Shown in pieces: positions 29,197 to 38,568 of a stretch of 64,000 nt of DNA. How positions within the stretch are numbered: position 1 is the first letter of the stretch; each line of letters opens with the position of its first letter. The DNA is taken from positions 52,409 through 116,408 of the forward strand of contig NZ_NIBS01000013.1 of assembly GCF_002632465.1 (NCBI RefSeq). The letters run 5' to 3'. Below the pieces are notes generated by a model. It did no database searches, was not told the DNA's origin, and saw only the letters and a program-made list of their open reading frames with translations. This stretch comes from Xenorhabdus budapestensis. Lineage in GTDB: Bacteria > Pseudomonadota > Gammaproteobacteria > Enterobacterales > Enterobacteriaceae. A program made the translations under genes and the position numbers.

Positions 29197-30438
29197 ATGG
29201 TTAAGGTATCTTTAGAAAAAGATAAAATTAAGTTTCTGTTGCTGGAAGGTGTTCATCAGAGCACAGTAGACAATTTGCGGGCAGCAGGGTACAGCAATAT
29301 TGAGTATCATAAGGGCGCATTAGAACCGGAAGAACTGAAAGAAGCGATCCGCGATGCCAGATTTGTGGGGATCCGTTCCCGTACTCAGTTAACCGAAGAA
29401 ATTTTTGCTGCCGCTGAAAAATTGGTTGCAGTTGGATGTTTCTGCATTGGAACTAATCAAGTTGATCTGAACGCCGCAGCAAAACGCGGTATTCCCGTAT
29501 TTAACGCTCCATTCTCCAATACACGCTCAGTGGCTGAAATGGTATTGGGAGAGCTGCTGCTGCTATTGCGTCGTGTTCCAGAAGTTAATGCCAAAGCTCA
29601 CAAAGGAGAATGGAACAAACAGGCTGCGGGTTGTTATGAAGCACGTGGCAAAAAATTAGGCATTATCGGTTACGGTCATATCGGTTCACAACTTAGTGTT
29701 CTGGCTGAAAATATCGGTATGAATGTCTATTTCTTTGATATTGAACATAAACTACCGCTGGGGAACGCCCAACAAGTTCATCACTTATCTGAATTGTTAA
29801 ATATGAGTGATGTCGTGAGCCTGCATGTTCCTGAAACATCTTCAACTAAAAATATGATTGGTGCGGCAGAATTAGAGCGGATGAAACCAGGTTCAATTTT
29901 AATCAATGCTTCACGCGGTACTGTTATTGATATTCCTGCGTTAGTTGAAGCGCTAGAAATTGGGCACATTGCCGGCGCTGCAATTGATGTATTCCCCGTG
30001 GAGCCAGCAACCAACAACGAGCCTTTCGTCTCCCCATTAATCAAATTTGACAATGTATTGCTGACGCCACATATCGGTGGATCCACACAAGAAGCGCAAC
30101 AGAATATTGGTTATGAAGTCGCCGGAAAATTGGTCAAATATTCTGACAACGGTTCTACACTGTCGGCGGTTAATTTCCCGGAAGTTTCACTGCCAGTACA
30201 TGCTAAGGATACTAATCGATTACTGCACATCCATGAAAACCGTCCGGGTATCTTAACCAGCATCAACCAGGTTTTCACCGATCAGGAAATCAATATTGAA
30301 GCACAATACCTGCGTACTGAAGGTGATATTGGTTATGTGGTTATCGATATCATGACGCAAAATCCGGCCCAGGCTGAATTAGTTTTGCAACAATTGAAGG
30401 CCTTACCTGGCACGATCCGCTCCCGTCTACTTTACTAA
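29197..30438 (+). CDS. serA: D-3-phosphoglycerate dehydrogenase
   Basis: SerA oxidises 3-phosphoglycerate to 3-phosphohydroxypyruvate, the first step of serine synthesis, and is inhibited by serine through its C-terminal ACT domain. The 413-residue protein has the Rossmann motif GYGHIGSQ, the catalytic Arg and Glu segments (NASRGTVID), the HIGGSTQEAQ histidine, and an ACT domain from about residue 340 (HENRPGILTSINQVF). Serine supplies the glycine used by gcvTHP downstream. Confidence 0.98.
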   Translation: MVKVSLEKDKIKFLLLEGVHQSTVDNLRAAGYSNIEYHKGALEPEELKEAIRDARFVGIRSRTQLTEEIFAAAEKLVAVGCFCIGTNQVDLNAAAKRGIPVFNAPFSNTRSVAEMVLGELLLLLRRVPEVNAKAHKGEWNKQAAGCYEARGKKLGIIGYGHIGSQLSVLAENIGMNVYFFDIEHKLPLGNAQQVHHLSELLNMSDVVSLHVPETSSTKNMIGAAELERMKPGSILINASRGTVIDIPALVEALEIGHIAGAAIDVFPVEPATNNEPFVSPLIKFDNVLLTPHIGGSTQEAQQNIGYEVAGKLVKYSDNGSTLSAVNFPEVSLPVHAKDTNRLLHIHENRPGILTSINQVFTDQEINIEAQYLRTEGDIGYVVIDIMTQNPAQAELVLQQLKALPGTIRSRLLY

Positions 30439-30497
30439 GGCGAGCTGTACTTAAGTGAATAAGTAAGTTAGGTGAAAAACACGTAACCAAATAAAAT

Positions 30498-30525
30498 AAG
30501 GGCTATTGAAGAAACAATAGCCTTT
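30498..30525 (+). terminator. Terminator hairpin after serA
   Basis: ggctattg / caatagcc with a 6-base loop is followed by ttt, 62 bases after the serA stop and before the convergent fau gene. Confidence 0.65.
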
Positions 30526-30559
30526 GGACTAATCTGCTAAACTCAATCCCCTGCAATTA

Positions 30560-31156
30560 TTACGACCAATGCCATATTTTTTCTGGTGTGATAATTTCCG
30601 GTAACGGAATATCCCAGCTTGTGCTGGGCAGCGTATTAACTAACTGAAAATTGTGTACTAGCCCAATCGGATAAAAATTTTGCTGTTGCCATTTGGCTAG
30701 TGTTCTGTCGTAGAACCCTCCTCCCATGCCTAACCGTTGCCCTGTATGATCGAAAGCAACCAGAGGGATAAACATAATATCCAGTTCAGAGATAGGTAAA
30801 ACCTGTCTGACGTCTAGTCGCGGCTCTTCTATATTAAAGTGGTTTTGGACAAGAGGAGTATCAGGTTGATAATGCAAGAATAATAGGTGATTCCGGCTGA
30901 AAGGATGCAATACCGGTAGGTAAACCTGTTTATTTTGCTGCCAAAGTTGTTGAATCAATGGACGTGTATCTAGTTCTCCATCAAAAGAGAGATACAGGGC
31001 AATTTTTTTCGCTTGGAGGATCCTTGGATGAACTATGACTCGCTCGGCAGCCTGTAGAGCAAATTGCAGTTGTTGTTCAGGGGAAAGGCTTTTACGCAGT
31101 TGTCGGATTTTTTGTCTGATGCTTTTTCGGAGAGAGAAAAAAGAATCTGATTGCAT
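30560..31156 (-). CDS. fau: 5-formyltetrahydrofolate cyclo-ligase
   Basis: This enzyme (YgfA) converts 5-formyl-THF to 5,10-methenyl-THF with ATP, returning a storage folate to the one-carbon pool. The 198-residue protein has the basic N-terminal helix (LRKSIRQKIRQLRKSL) and the C-terminal GMGGGFYDRTL nucleotide/substrate motif. It lies immediately downstream of the 6S RNA gene on the same strand; ssrS-ygfA co-transcription is known in E. coli. Confidence 0.96.
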   Translation of the reverse strand: MQSDSFFSLRKSIRQKIRQLRKSLSPEQQLQFALQAAERVIVHPRILQAKKIALYLSFDGELDTRPLIQQLWQQNKQVYLPVLHPFSRNHLLFLHYQPDTPLVQNHFNIEEPRLDVRQVLPISELDIMFIPLVAFDHTGQRLGMGGGFYDRTLAKWQQQNFYPIGLVHNFQLVNTLPSTSWDIPLPEIITPEKIWHWS

Positions 31157-31206
31157 GATACCTACCTATTTAGTAGTGCAGAAAAGGATACAAAACAGAT
31201 AGATAG

Positions 31207-31389
31207 GATTCTCCAAGATGCCGTTACAGGTGGTAACCCTTGAACCCTTGGTTCAAGGTGAACGTGGAGTCGCCCCTATTAGGCTTCTTGGTCTGGCCAA
31301 GCATGCTCACAAGGAACGGAATACCACATTCTATAGATATGAAATATCGGCTCAGGGGACTTCCCTGCACACGAACACCTCAGAGAAAA
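31207..31389 (-). ncRNA. ssrS: 6S RNA, regulator of sigma-70 RNA polymerase
   Basis: The minus strand reads ATTTTCTCTGAGGTGTTCG at the 5' end and CATCTTGGAGAATCC at the 3' end, which pair as the closing stem. Inside are GTCCCCTGAGCCGATATTTCAT, almost identical to E. coli 6S, GTGAGCATGCTTGG, and the CCTTGAACCAAGGGTTCAAGGGTTA hairpin. 6S RNA mimics an open promoter and sequesters sigma-70 holoenzyme in stationary phase. Placement between zapA and fau matches E. coli. The ends are set to within a few bases by alignment from memory. Confidence 0.95.
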
Positions 31390-31569
31390 TTTTTTACTAC
31401 TTAAACCATTAGCAGAGAACCATTAAATCAGGAACCTACCCATTTGGTTTTAAGCAACATCATGCAACCTATTGTATGGAACTAAATGGAGAAAGCAACT
31501 GGTTATATTCATCTATCGTGACTACTGCCTGATTTATCAACAAAGATCTGTTTATTAACAGGTAGGCGG

Positions 31570-31878
31570 TCAGCTAATTTTGTTACCTTGCTCTAATAAG
31601 GCTTGCTCAATAGTCTGCTGGAGCATTTTAATTTTCTGTTCCATATTATAGGAATAATCACGGGTTTTCATTTTTTCTTGTGCTAACTCGTGACAGATAT
31701 TCAGTGCCACAATAAAAACCAGTTGCTCAGTGTTAGTCACTCTGGTGCGTTCTTTGAGGTTATGCAAACGCTGATCAAGTTCCTCCGCCGCAGCTTGTAA
31801 TGCTTCTATCTGCTCCGGTGGACAATTGACACGTAATGACCGCCCAAAAATCTGAATATCTACTGGTTGTGCAGACAT
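31570..31878 (-). CDS. zapA: Cell-division protein ZapA
   Basis: ZapA is a small coiled-coil protein that bundles FtsZ protofilaments at the division site. The 102-residue product starts [21 protein letters not shown] and has the [16 protein letters not shown] globular core and a C-terminal coiled coil. It ends about seven residues earlier than the E. coli protein. It is upstream of ssrS and divergent from ygfB. ZapD, encoded near 6 kb, acts at the same ring. Confidence 0.96.
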   Translation of the reverse strand: MSAQPVDIQIFGRSLRVNCPPEQIEALQAAAEELDQRLHNLKERTRVTNTEQLVFIVALNICHELAQEKMKTRDYSYNMEQKIKMLQQTIEQALLEQGNKIS

Positions 31879-31933
31879 GACACCTTCCTGATTTATTACT
31901 GTATCGATACCTTTGTTGATACCTTAATTCTGT

Positions 31934-31995
31934 TATACGTCCCTCATCTTTCAAGTTGTTATGTTATAGCTGCAACTCGAAATTTATTGGGGGTA
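31934..31995. repeat. Short ERIC-like inverted repeat
   Basis: tacgtccctcatctttcaagttg and tgcaactcgaaatttattgg are imperfect inverted ends like those at 12345-12428, here only about 60 bases apart. This looks like an internally deleted ERIC-type element between zapA and ygfB. Confidence 0.55.
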
Positions 31996-32047
31996 AAAAA
32001 ACATATTTTGGTATAAAAATAAGGCCGACACCAATCATTATCATACA

Positions 32048-32082
32048 ATACCAAAAGACAACCTGATTATGTTGTCTGGTAT
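32048..32082. promoter_or_regulatory. Inverted repeat upstream of ygfB
   Basis: ataccaaaagacaac and gttgtctggtat form a stem (agacaac/gttgtct plus ataccA/tggtat) about 60 bases before the ygfB start. It may be an operator or leader hairpin; no known binding site was recognised. Confidence 0.35.
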
Positions 32083-32142
32083 AGCGACTCCCCTTGATGG
32101 TAGCATAGCATGAACTTATATCGCCAACGATGATCAATATAC

Positions 32143-32724
32143 ATGTCTATACAAAACTCATTACCTAATTATCAATCATTTGATGAAATTTTGCATCAAC
32201 AGTCCGTTGCACTGACAGCCGCAGAAATGCATGGCTTAATAAGTGGTTTATTATGTGGTGGAAATCACGACAGTAGCTGGCAGACTCTTGTACATGATCT
32301 CACTAATGATGGCTTTGCATTTTCACAGACACTCGCACAGCCAATCAGAGAATTGTATGAAGTCACTTTCGAATCATTGGATGATAGTAACTTTAATTTT
32401 AATTTACTACTTCCTGATGATGAAGCTGGTGTCTTTGCATGTGCTGACGCGTTGGCAGGATGGGTAAACCATTTCCTGTTGGGATTGGGGGTTGTAGATC
32501 CAAAAATAACAGAAAAAAAAGAAATTCAGGAAGTTATTACTGATTTACGTAATATAGGTATGCTGGGATACGACGAAAGCGAATATCAAGAAGAGCTATC
32601 TCAGGCACTGGAAGAAGTATTGGAATATGTCCGTGTTGCAGTGCAGCTCTGTTACATTGCACTAGCGACGCCCAAAAAAGCAGGCAATACAACGAAAAAA
32701 GATGAAAAACCAACGCTGCATTGA
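32143..32724 (+). CDS. ygfB: UPF0149 family protein YgfB
   Basis: This 193-residue, acidic, mostly helical protein of the UPF0149/YecA-like family is conserved upstream of pepP-ubiH-ubiI. In Pseudomonas a homologue modulates ampDh3 expression, but the role in enterobacteria is not established. The C-terminus is lysine-rich. The stop lies 44 bases before pepP, and the four genes ygfB-pepP-ubiH-ubiI probably form one operon. Confidence 0.94.
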   Translation: MSIQNSLPNYQSFDEILHQQSVALTAAEMHGLISGLLCGGNHDSSWQTLVHDLTNDGFAFSQTLAQPIRELYEVTFESLDDSNFNFNLLLPDDEAGVFACADALAGWVNHFLLGLGVVDPKITEKKEIQEVITDLRNIGMLGYDESEYQEELSQALEEVLEYVRVAVQLCYIALATPKKAGNTTKKDEKPTLH

Positions 32725-32768
32725 TTGGTAATTAACTAATTAATAATAACGAGATTGCAGGAGAGGGT

Positions 32769-34109
32769 ATGACTAAACAAGAATATTTATCCCGTCGTCA
32801 GGCATTATTGTCAAAAATGGCACCAGCCAGTGCGGCCATTATTTTTGCGGCTCCGCCTGCGACACGCAACTCAGATAGTGAATATTCTTATCGTCAGCAC
32901 AGTGATTTTCTTTACCTGACCGGGTTTAATGAACCAGAAGCTGTTCTTATTCTTATTAAAAGCGATGAAACTCACAACCACAGTGTGTTGTTTAATCGAG
33001 TGCGTGATCTCACCGCAGAAATCTGGTTTGGTCGTCGGCTTGGGCAGGAAGCTGCTCCAGAAAAACTGGGGGTGGATCGTGCTCTGCCATTTAATGATAT
33101 TGATGAACAACTCTACCTCTTGCTGAATGGGTTAGATGTGGTTTATCACTCTCAGGGGGAATTTGAATATGCTGATAAGATCGTATTCAGTGCTCTGGAT
33201 AAGTTACGTAAGAATAGTTGCCGTAATCTCAGCGCCCCATCAATAATAGCAGACTGGCGTCCATGGCTGCATGAAATGCGCTTGTTTAAATCAGAAGCTG
33301 AATTGGAAATCATGCGCAAAGCCGGGAAAATCAGTGCTCAGGCACACACCAGAGCTATGAGAAACTGCCGCCCGGATATGTTTGAATATCAGCTTGAAGC
33401 TGATATTCACCATGAATTTACTTATCACGGTGCGCGCTACCCTGCTTATAACACCATTGTTGGTACAGGAGAAAATGCTTGTATCCTGCATTACACAGAA
33501 AACGACCGTCGTATGAAAGATGGCGATTTAGTGTTGATCGATGCAGGTTGTGAATATGAAGGGTATGCGGGGGATATTACGCGGACGTTTCCGGTTAATG
33601 GCAAATTTACCCGTCCTCAACGAGAAATTTATGACATTGTGCTGAAATCCATCAATGTCTCCCTTGAACTTTATAAACCGGGTACTAGCATTCGTGAAGT
33701 GACTGAGCAGGTTGTGCGCATCATGGTTGAAGAGCTGGTTAAACTAGGCATTATGCATGGTGAAGTGGAATATTTGATCGAGACCAATGCCTATCGTCAA
33801 TTTTTCATGCATGGTTTAAGTCATTGGCTGGGGCTGGATGTCCACGATGTGGGGCATTACGGTGTTGATCGTGATCGCATTCTGGAACCTGGCATGGTAC
33901 TGACTGTTGAGCCGGGGCTGTATATCGCACCGGATGCTGATGTGCCGTCGGAATACCGTGGTATTGGGATCCGCATTGAAGACGATATTGTGATTACAGA
34001 ATCAGGCAATGAGAATTTGACTGAGTATGTCGTTAAAGATCCTGATGAAATTGAAGCACTGATGGCACAGGCAAAACAGGGTTACAGTAATCAGGAAGTC
34101 AAGTCATAA
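32769..34109 (+). CDS. pepP: Xaa-Pro aminopeptidase P
   Basis: PepP is a dimanganese peptidase releasing N-terminal residues next to proline. The 446-residue protein has the creatinase-like N-terminal domain and pita-bread catalytic domain with metal-ligand regions VLIDAGCEYEGYAGDITRTF (Asp, Asp), HGLSHWLGLDVHD (His), TVEPGLYI (Glu) and GIRIEDD (Glu). Its TAA overlaps the ubiH ATG by one base, so ubiH translation is coupled. Confidence 0.97.
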   Translation: MTKQEYLSRRQALLSKMAPASAAIIFAAPPATRNSDSEYSYRQHSDFLYLTGFNEPEAVLILIKSDETHNHSVLFNRVRDLTAEIWFGRRLGQEAAPEKLGVDRALPFNDIDEQLYLLLNGLDVVYHSQGEFEYADKIVFSALDKLRKNSCRNLSAPSIIADWRPWLHEMRLFKSEAELEIMRKAGKISAQAHTRAMRNCRPDMFEYQLEADIHHEFTYHGARYPAYNTIVGTGENACILHYTENDRRMKDGDLVLIDAGCEYEGYAGDITRTFPVNGKFTRPQREIYDIVLKSINVSLELYKPGTSIREVTEQVVRIMVEELVKLGIMHGEVEYLIETNAYRQFFMHGLSHWLGLDVHDVGHYGVDRDRILEPGMVLTVEPGLYIAPDADVPSEYRGIGIRIEDDIVITESGNENLTEYVVKDPDEIEALMAQAKQGYSNQEVKS

Positions 34110-35299
34110 TGAGCGTGATTATCGTGGGAGGAGGGATGGCTGGTGCAACATTAGCGCTTGCTATTTCTTCTTTGAGTCGGGGGCAGTTGCAAGTCTCTTT
34201 AGTTGAAGCAGCAGAGCCAACACAGGAACATCCGGGTTTTGATGCAAGGGCGATTGCCTTAGCTTATGGTACATGTCAGCGTTTGAGCCAGATAGGTGTC
34301 TGGTCTGCACTGAAAGGTTGTGTGACCCCAATTACTCACGTTCATGTCAGTGACCGTGGTTGTAGTGGTTTTGTCAATATCCGGACTGACGATTATGACA
34401 TTCCGGCATTGGGTCATGTTATTGAGCTGCACGATGCTGGAAACAGTCTGTTTGATTTATTAAGACAGGCACCTAATATCAAACTTTATTGTCCGGCTAA
34501 AGTGAATTCTGTTGAGCGGCTGGACACTTCAGTTTCTATTATCTTGAATAGTGGCGAAAAAATTACGGGAAAACTGTTGATAGCAGCGGACGGAAGCCAG
34601 TCTTCCGTAGCAAAAGCTTGTAATATCCCGTGGCAGCGGCAGGATTACGGTCAGGTTGCCATCATTGCCAATGTTCTGACATCTGAACATCCCCGAGGCC
34701 GGGCATTTGAGCGTTTTACTGAACATGGCCCATTGGCACTGTTGCCAATGTCAGAAGGGCGCAGCTCTTTAGTCTGGTGTCATCCATTGGATAAATGGGC
34801 GGAAATTAATCAGTGGGAAGATGCCGAGTTTCGCCATCAACTGCAAAAAGCGTTTGGCTGGCGGCTGGGGAAAATGTTGGAAACAGGTCAGCGGTACAGT
34901 TATCCACTGACTTTATCTACATCCAAACGGCAGATCAGCCATCGTTTGGCATTAGTAGGTAACTCATCCCAAACTCTGCATCCAATTGCAGGGCAGGGCT
35001 TTAACTTAGGTATGCGTGATGTAATGGCATTAGCTCAGGTTATTTCAGCTGCTGCGATTGAGGGGCACGATATCGGCTCTTATAACATTCTGACTCGTTA
35101 CCAACAGCAACGTTTTGCAGATCGTGAGGCGACGATCGGTATTACTGATGGGTTGGTCAGGCTGTTTGCCAATGACTACTTTCCGTTGAGAATCGGACGC
35201 AATCTTGGCCTGATGGCGATGGAAATGTTGCCACTGATAAAGGGTCCATTGGCCCGACAGACATTGGGTTGGGGCGCCCATCTTTTAACGGCAGAATAA
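34109..35299 (+). CDS. ubiH: 2-octaprenyl-6-methoxyphenol hydroxylase UbiH
   Basis: UbiH is an FAD monooxygenase of ubiquinone synthesis. The 396-residue protein has the dinucleotide motif VGGGMAGATLAL at the N-terminus, a DGSQSSVA (DG motif) region near 155-165, and the second FAD motif LVGNSSQTLHPIAGQGFNLGMRD. The Asn-Ser-Ser in place of the usual Asp-Ala-Ala resembles the Asn-Ala-Ala seen in enterobacterial UbiH. It begins one base inside the pepP stop, and ubiI follows after a short gap. Confidence 0.96.
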   Translation: MSVIIVGGGMAGATLALAISSLSRGQLQVSLVEAAEPTQEHPGFDARAIALAYGTCQRLSQIGVWSALKGCVTPITHVHVSDRGCSGFVNIRTDDYDIPALGHVIELHDAGNSLFDLLRQAPNIKLYCPAKVNSVERLDTSVSIILNSGEKITGKLLIAADGSQSSVAKACNIPWQRQDYGQVAIIANVLTSEHPRGRAFERFTEHGPLALLPMSEGRSSLVWCHPLDKWAEINQWEDAEFRHQLQKAFGWRLGKMLETGQRYSYPLTLSTSKRQISHRLALVGNSSQTLHPIAGQGFNLGMRDVMALAQVISAAAIEGHDIGSYNILTRYQQQRFADREATIGITDGLVRLFANDYFPLRIGRNLGLMAMEMLPLIKGPLARQTLGWGAHLLTAE

Positions 35300-35322
35300 G
35301 TCAGATTAAGAGGAATAAAAAC

Positions 35323-36555
35323 ATGCAATCATTTGATGTTGTGATCGCAGGAGGCGGTATGGTTGGCCTTGCGCTGGCCTGTGGTTTACATAGTAGCGGT
35401 CTGCGCATTGCGATTGTAGAAGAGCATCCACCAACCAGCACTTTTCATACTGATGATGAACATACGTTGCGTGTTTCTGCCATCAATGCAGCCAGTGAGC
35501 GGTTATTAACCCATCTCGGTGTCTGGCAGAAGCTCCTCGCAATGCGTGTCAGTCCTTATCAGGGAATGGAAGTCTGGGATCAGGATAGCTTCGGTCGTAT
35601 TCAGTTCAATGCGGCGGAAAATGGCCTCAATCATCTTGGACATATTATTGAAAATAATGTGATCCGACAGGCTCTCTGGCAACAGGCTGAAAGTTTATCT
35701 GATGTAACCATGTTTGGCTCTGTTTCTCTTAAGAATGTTGCCTGGGGAGAAAACGAAGCCTTTATTACCCTGTCCGATGAGCGAATGCTGACTTCACGGT
35801 TAGTCGTTGGTGCAGATGGTGCTCATTCATGGCTGCGTCAGCATGCAGATATTCCACTGACTTTCTGGGATTACGAACATCATGCATTGGTCGCGACTAT
35901 TCGTACTGCGGAATCTCATCAGGGCGTTGCACGCCAGGTTTTTCATGGGGATGGTATTCTTGCTTTCCTGCCACTTTCTGATCCTCATTTATGTTCTATT
36001 GTCTGGTCATTGCCTGCGGAAGCGGCGCAACAACGTAAGACAATGGAGACTGAGTTGTTTAATCGGCAATTGAGTGTCACTTTTGACATGCGATTGGGGC
36101 AGTGTGAGTTGATCAGTGACCGTCAAACTATCCCATTAATGGGACGTTATGCTCGTAATTTTGCTGCACATCGGTTAGCTTTATTGGGAGATGCAGCACA
36201 CACAATCCATCCATTGGCCGGGCAAGGAGTCAATCTGGGGTTTATGGATGTAGCAGAGTTGATCGGAGAATTGAACCGATTGAACCAGCAAAGCAAAGAT
36301 ATCGGTCAATATCTCTATCTTGGTCGTTATGAGCGTCGCCGTAAACACAGTGCGGCTGTCATGCTGGTTGGTATGCAGGGATTTCGTCTACTATTTGATG
36401 GAAATAATCCTTTCAAGAAACTATTTCGTGATGTAGGGCTGACTTTGGCTAACAGTTTCCCCGGAGTGAAACCACAATTACTCCGTCATGCGATGGGTCT
36501 TCATGATCTGCCGGATTGGTTGATTACTCAAACCTCTTCAGTTGAAAAAATCTAA
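35323..36555 (+). CDS. ubiI: 2-octaprenylphenol hydroxylase UbiI (VisC)
   Basis: UbiI is the C5 hydroxylase of ubiquinone synthesis, a paralogue of UbiH. The chosen start MQSFDVVIAGGGMVGLALA (35323) is preceded by aagaggaat and gives 410 residues; an upstream in-frame ATG at 35269 lies inside ubiH. FAD motifs are IAGGGMVGLA and LLGDAAHTIHPLAGQGVNLGFMD. It is the last gene of the ygfB-pepP-ubiH-ubiI run. Confidence 0.96.
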   Translation: MQSFDVVIAGGGMVGLALACGLHSSGLRIAIVEEHPPTSTFHTDDEHTLRVSAINAASERLLTHLGVWQKLLAMRVSPYQGMEVWDQDSFGRIQFNAAENGLNHLGHIIENNVIRQALWQQAESLSDVTMFGSVSLKNVAWGENEAFITLSDERMLTSRLVVGADGAHSWLRQHADIPLTFWDYEHHALVATIRTAESHQGVARQVFHGDGILAFLPLSDPHLCSIVWSLPAEAAQQRKTMETELFNRQLSVTFDMRLGQCELISDRQTIPLMGRYARNFAAHRLALLGDAAHTIHPLAGQGVNLGFMDVAELIGELNRLNQQSKDIGQYLYLGRYERRRKHSAAVMLVGMQGFRLLFDGNNPFKKLFRDVGLTLANSFPGVKPQLLRHAMGLHDLPDWLITQTSSVEKI

Positions 36556-36930
36556 TTATTTCTCTTATTTTGGATTAGTTTTTTTTATATCAGGCTAAAG
36601 TGTATTCAGTTGATTTGCTTCATGCTTTAGTCTGTTTGTAATAAAAAAAAGAATATTTTTTACATATTACTGCCATTTTTTAGCGTTCCCACACAATAAA
36701 ATAGAAAAAAATTCCGCATGATAGTGAAAGGTTTTTGAAGGTATCATTGTTATGTTGATAATTTATTTTATGGTTCATTTCCATTTTCAGTGATAACTTC
36801 TAGTCCAAGGTATCGTTTGCGTTATTAACCGCTTCTTTGCTTCATGATCCAACATTTGCCGGTTAATACGCCGTATGTATGTTACTCAGATCAAGAACGT
36901 TTTCATGCTAAAAATGGAAAGAGGGAAATA
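36556..36930. other. Leader region of gcvTHP
   Basis: About 375 AT-rich bases lie between ubiI and gcvT. In E. coli the corresponding region binds GcvA, Lrp and PurR. I found no glycine-riboswitch core and could not assign operators by eye. An in-frame ATG at 36844 would extend GcvT by 29 residues but is not family-like. Confidence 0.5.
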
Positions 36931-38028
36931 ATGTCAAAACACACCCCACTATATGATCAACATCTGGCATGCGGGGCACGCATGGTGGATTTTCATGGCT
37001 GGATGATGCCCCTTCACTACGGTTCACAAATCGACGAGCATCATGCGGTGCGTACTGACGCAGGTATGTTCGACGTTTCCCATATGACCATTATGGATTT
37101 GCACGGCGCAGGTTGCCGTGATTTTCTCCGTTATCTTCTGGCAAATGATATTGCTAAGCTGACTGAAAAAGGTAAGGCGCTTTATACCGGCATGCTTAAT
37201 GCTTCCGGTGGTGTTATTGATGACCTGATTGTCTATTTTTTCACTGATAATTTTTATCGCATGGTCGTTAACTCGGCAACACGTGAAAAAGATTTAGCCT
37301 GGATCCAACAACATGCGGAGAAATACCCTGTTGAGATCACCGTGCGTAATGATTTGGCGTTGATTGCAGTTCAAGGACCTAACGCACAATCCAGAGTTCA
37401 GTCTTTGTTAAATAATGAGCAAAAACAATCCATTGCAGGTATGAAACCTTTCTTTGGTGTGCAATCTGGTGACTTATTTATCGCAACTACCGGTTATACC
37501 GGTGAAGCGGGTTATGAAATTGCATTGCCTCAGGAGCAAGCTATTGATTTTTGGCAGCAGTTACTGAAAGAAGGTGTTAAACCAGCAGGACTGGGAGCAC
37601 GGGATACACTGCGCCTTGAAGCTGGTATGAACCTTTATGGTCAGGAAATGGATGAATCCATCTCACCTTTGGCTGCGAATATGGGATGGACAATTGCATG
37701 GGCACCGGAAGAGCGCCAATTTATTGGCCGTGAAGCCCTGTTGAAACAGCGTGAAGCTGGGACAGAACAATTGATTGGGTTAATTATGCGTGAAAAAGGT
37801 GTCTTGCGCAGTGGGTTAACGGTGAGTTTCACTGATGAAACGGGTGAAGTACGTTTTGGTATTATTACCAGTGGAACATTCTCACCCACATTAGGATTCA
37901 GTATTGCTCTTGCAAGGGTGCCGCAAGGGGTTGGAGAACAGGTGATTGTCCAGATCCGTAATCGCGAAATGCCGGTTCAGGTTGTTAAACCGGGTTTTGT
38001 CAGGCTGGGAAAATCGCTTGTAGGATGA
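36931..38028 (+). CDS. gcvT: Aminomethyltransferase, glycine cleavage T-protein
   Basis: GcvT transfers the methylene group from aminomethyl-lipoyl GcvH to tetrahydrofolate, releasing ammonia. The start [24 protein letters not shown] (36931) has AGAGGGAA upstream and gives 365 residues (E. coli 364). The folate-site Asp lies in the GVIDDLIVY region, and the C-terminal barrel is complete. It is the first gene of gcvT-gcvH-gcvP. YgfZ, encoded near 43 kb, is a structural relative. Confidence 0.97.
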   Translation: MSKHTPLYDQHLACGARMVDFHGWMMPLHYGSQIDEHHAVRTDAGMFDVSHMTIMDLHGAGCRDFLRYLLANDIAKLTEKGKALYTGMLNASGGVIDDLIVYFFTDNFYRMVVNSATREKDLAWIQQHAEKYPVEITVRNDLALIAVQGPNAQSRVQSLLNNEQKQSIAGMKPFFGVQSGDLFIATTGYTGEAGYEIALPQEQAIDFWQQLLKEGVKPAGLGARDTLRLEAGMNLYGQEMDESISPLAANMGWTIAWAPEERQFIGREALLKQREAGTEQLIGLIMREKGVLRSGLTVSFTDETGEVRFGIITSGTFSPTLGFSIALARVPQGVGEQVIVQIRNREMPVQVVKPGFVRLGKSLVG

Positions 38029-38074
38029 TTTTGGTCGCAACATTTTAATAAATAAAAATAAGGAGATGGAACCG

Positions 38075-38467
38075 ATGAGTCATGTACCAACTGAGTTAAA
38101 ATATACCGAATCACACGAATGGATTCGCTCTGAAGGAAATGGCGAATATACCGTGGGTATTACCGAACATGCCCAGCAATTATTGGGTGATATGGTATTT
38201 GTTGACTTGCCTGACATCGGAGCGGTCGTAAACAGCGGTGATGATTGTGCAGTCGTTGAATCAGTCAAGGCAGCTTCCGATATTTACGCACCACTGAGTG
38301 GTGAAGTTATCGCCGTCAACCCAGCTTTAGAAGGTTCGCCCGAGTTAGTGAATAGCGAACCTTATAACGAAGGCTGGTTATTCCGCATCAAGGTTACTGA
38401 TGAAAGTGAATTGACCAACCTGCTGGATGCAGAAAGTTATCGGTCACTATTGGAAGAAGAAGAGTAA
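38075..38467 (+). CDS. gcvH: Glycine cleavage H-protein (lipoyl carrier)
   Basis: GcvH carries the aminomethyl group on a lipoyl-lysine between P, T and L proteins. The 130-residue product starts [16 protein letters not shown] (38075), three codons after another possible ATG. The lipoylation site is K65 in [17 protein letters not shown]. It lies 46 bases after gcvT and is followed by a strong terminator-like hairpin before gcvP. Confidence 0.97.
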   Translation: MSHVPTELKYTESHEWIRSEGNGEYTVGITEHAQQLLGDMVFVDLPDIGAVVNSGDDCAVVESVKAASDIYAPLSGEVIAVNPALEGSPELVNSEPYNEGWLFRIKVTDESELTNLLDAESYRSLLEEEE

Positions 38468-38475
38468 GTAATCAC

Positions 38476-38530
38476 CGCCCCACATCATCAACGTCGCCGA
38501 CGTTACACAGTGAGTGGGGCGTTTTTTATA
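38476..38530 (+). terminator. Terminator-like hairpin between gcvH and gcvP
   Basis: cgccccac (38476-38483) pairs perfectly with gtggggcg (38514-38521), and six Ts follow at once. A second small stem (aacgtc/gacgtt) sits in the loop. The signal lies inside the gcvTHP operon, so it should reduce gcvP transcription relative to gcvTH. Confidence 0.8.
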
Positions 38531-38568
38531 TGTGCCGTTTTTTAGCTTGTTTCAGGAAATTATTATCA

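Noticed and set aside
29012..29215. Plus-strand 67-codon frame upstream of serA
   Set aside because: It overlaps the serA start, has an AT-rich random-like composition and no ribosome-binding site.
31218..31412. Plus-strand 64-codon frame
   Set aside because: It is antisense to the 6S RNA gene, whose sequence explains the region fully.
36556..36930. Glycine riboswitch upstream of gcvT
   Set aside because: No paired aptamer core or linker was recognised, and enterobacterial gcv operons normally use GcvA, Lrp and PurR instead.
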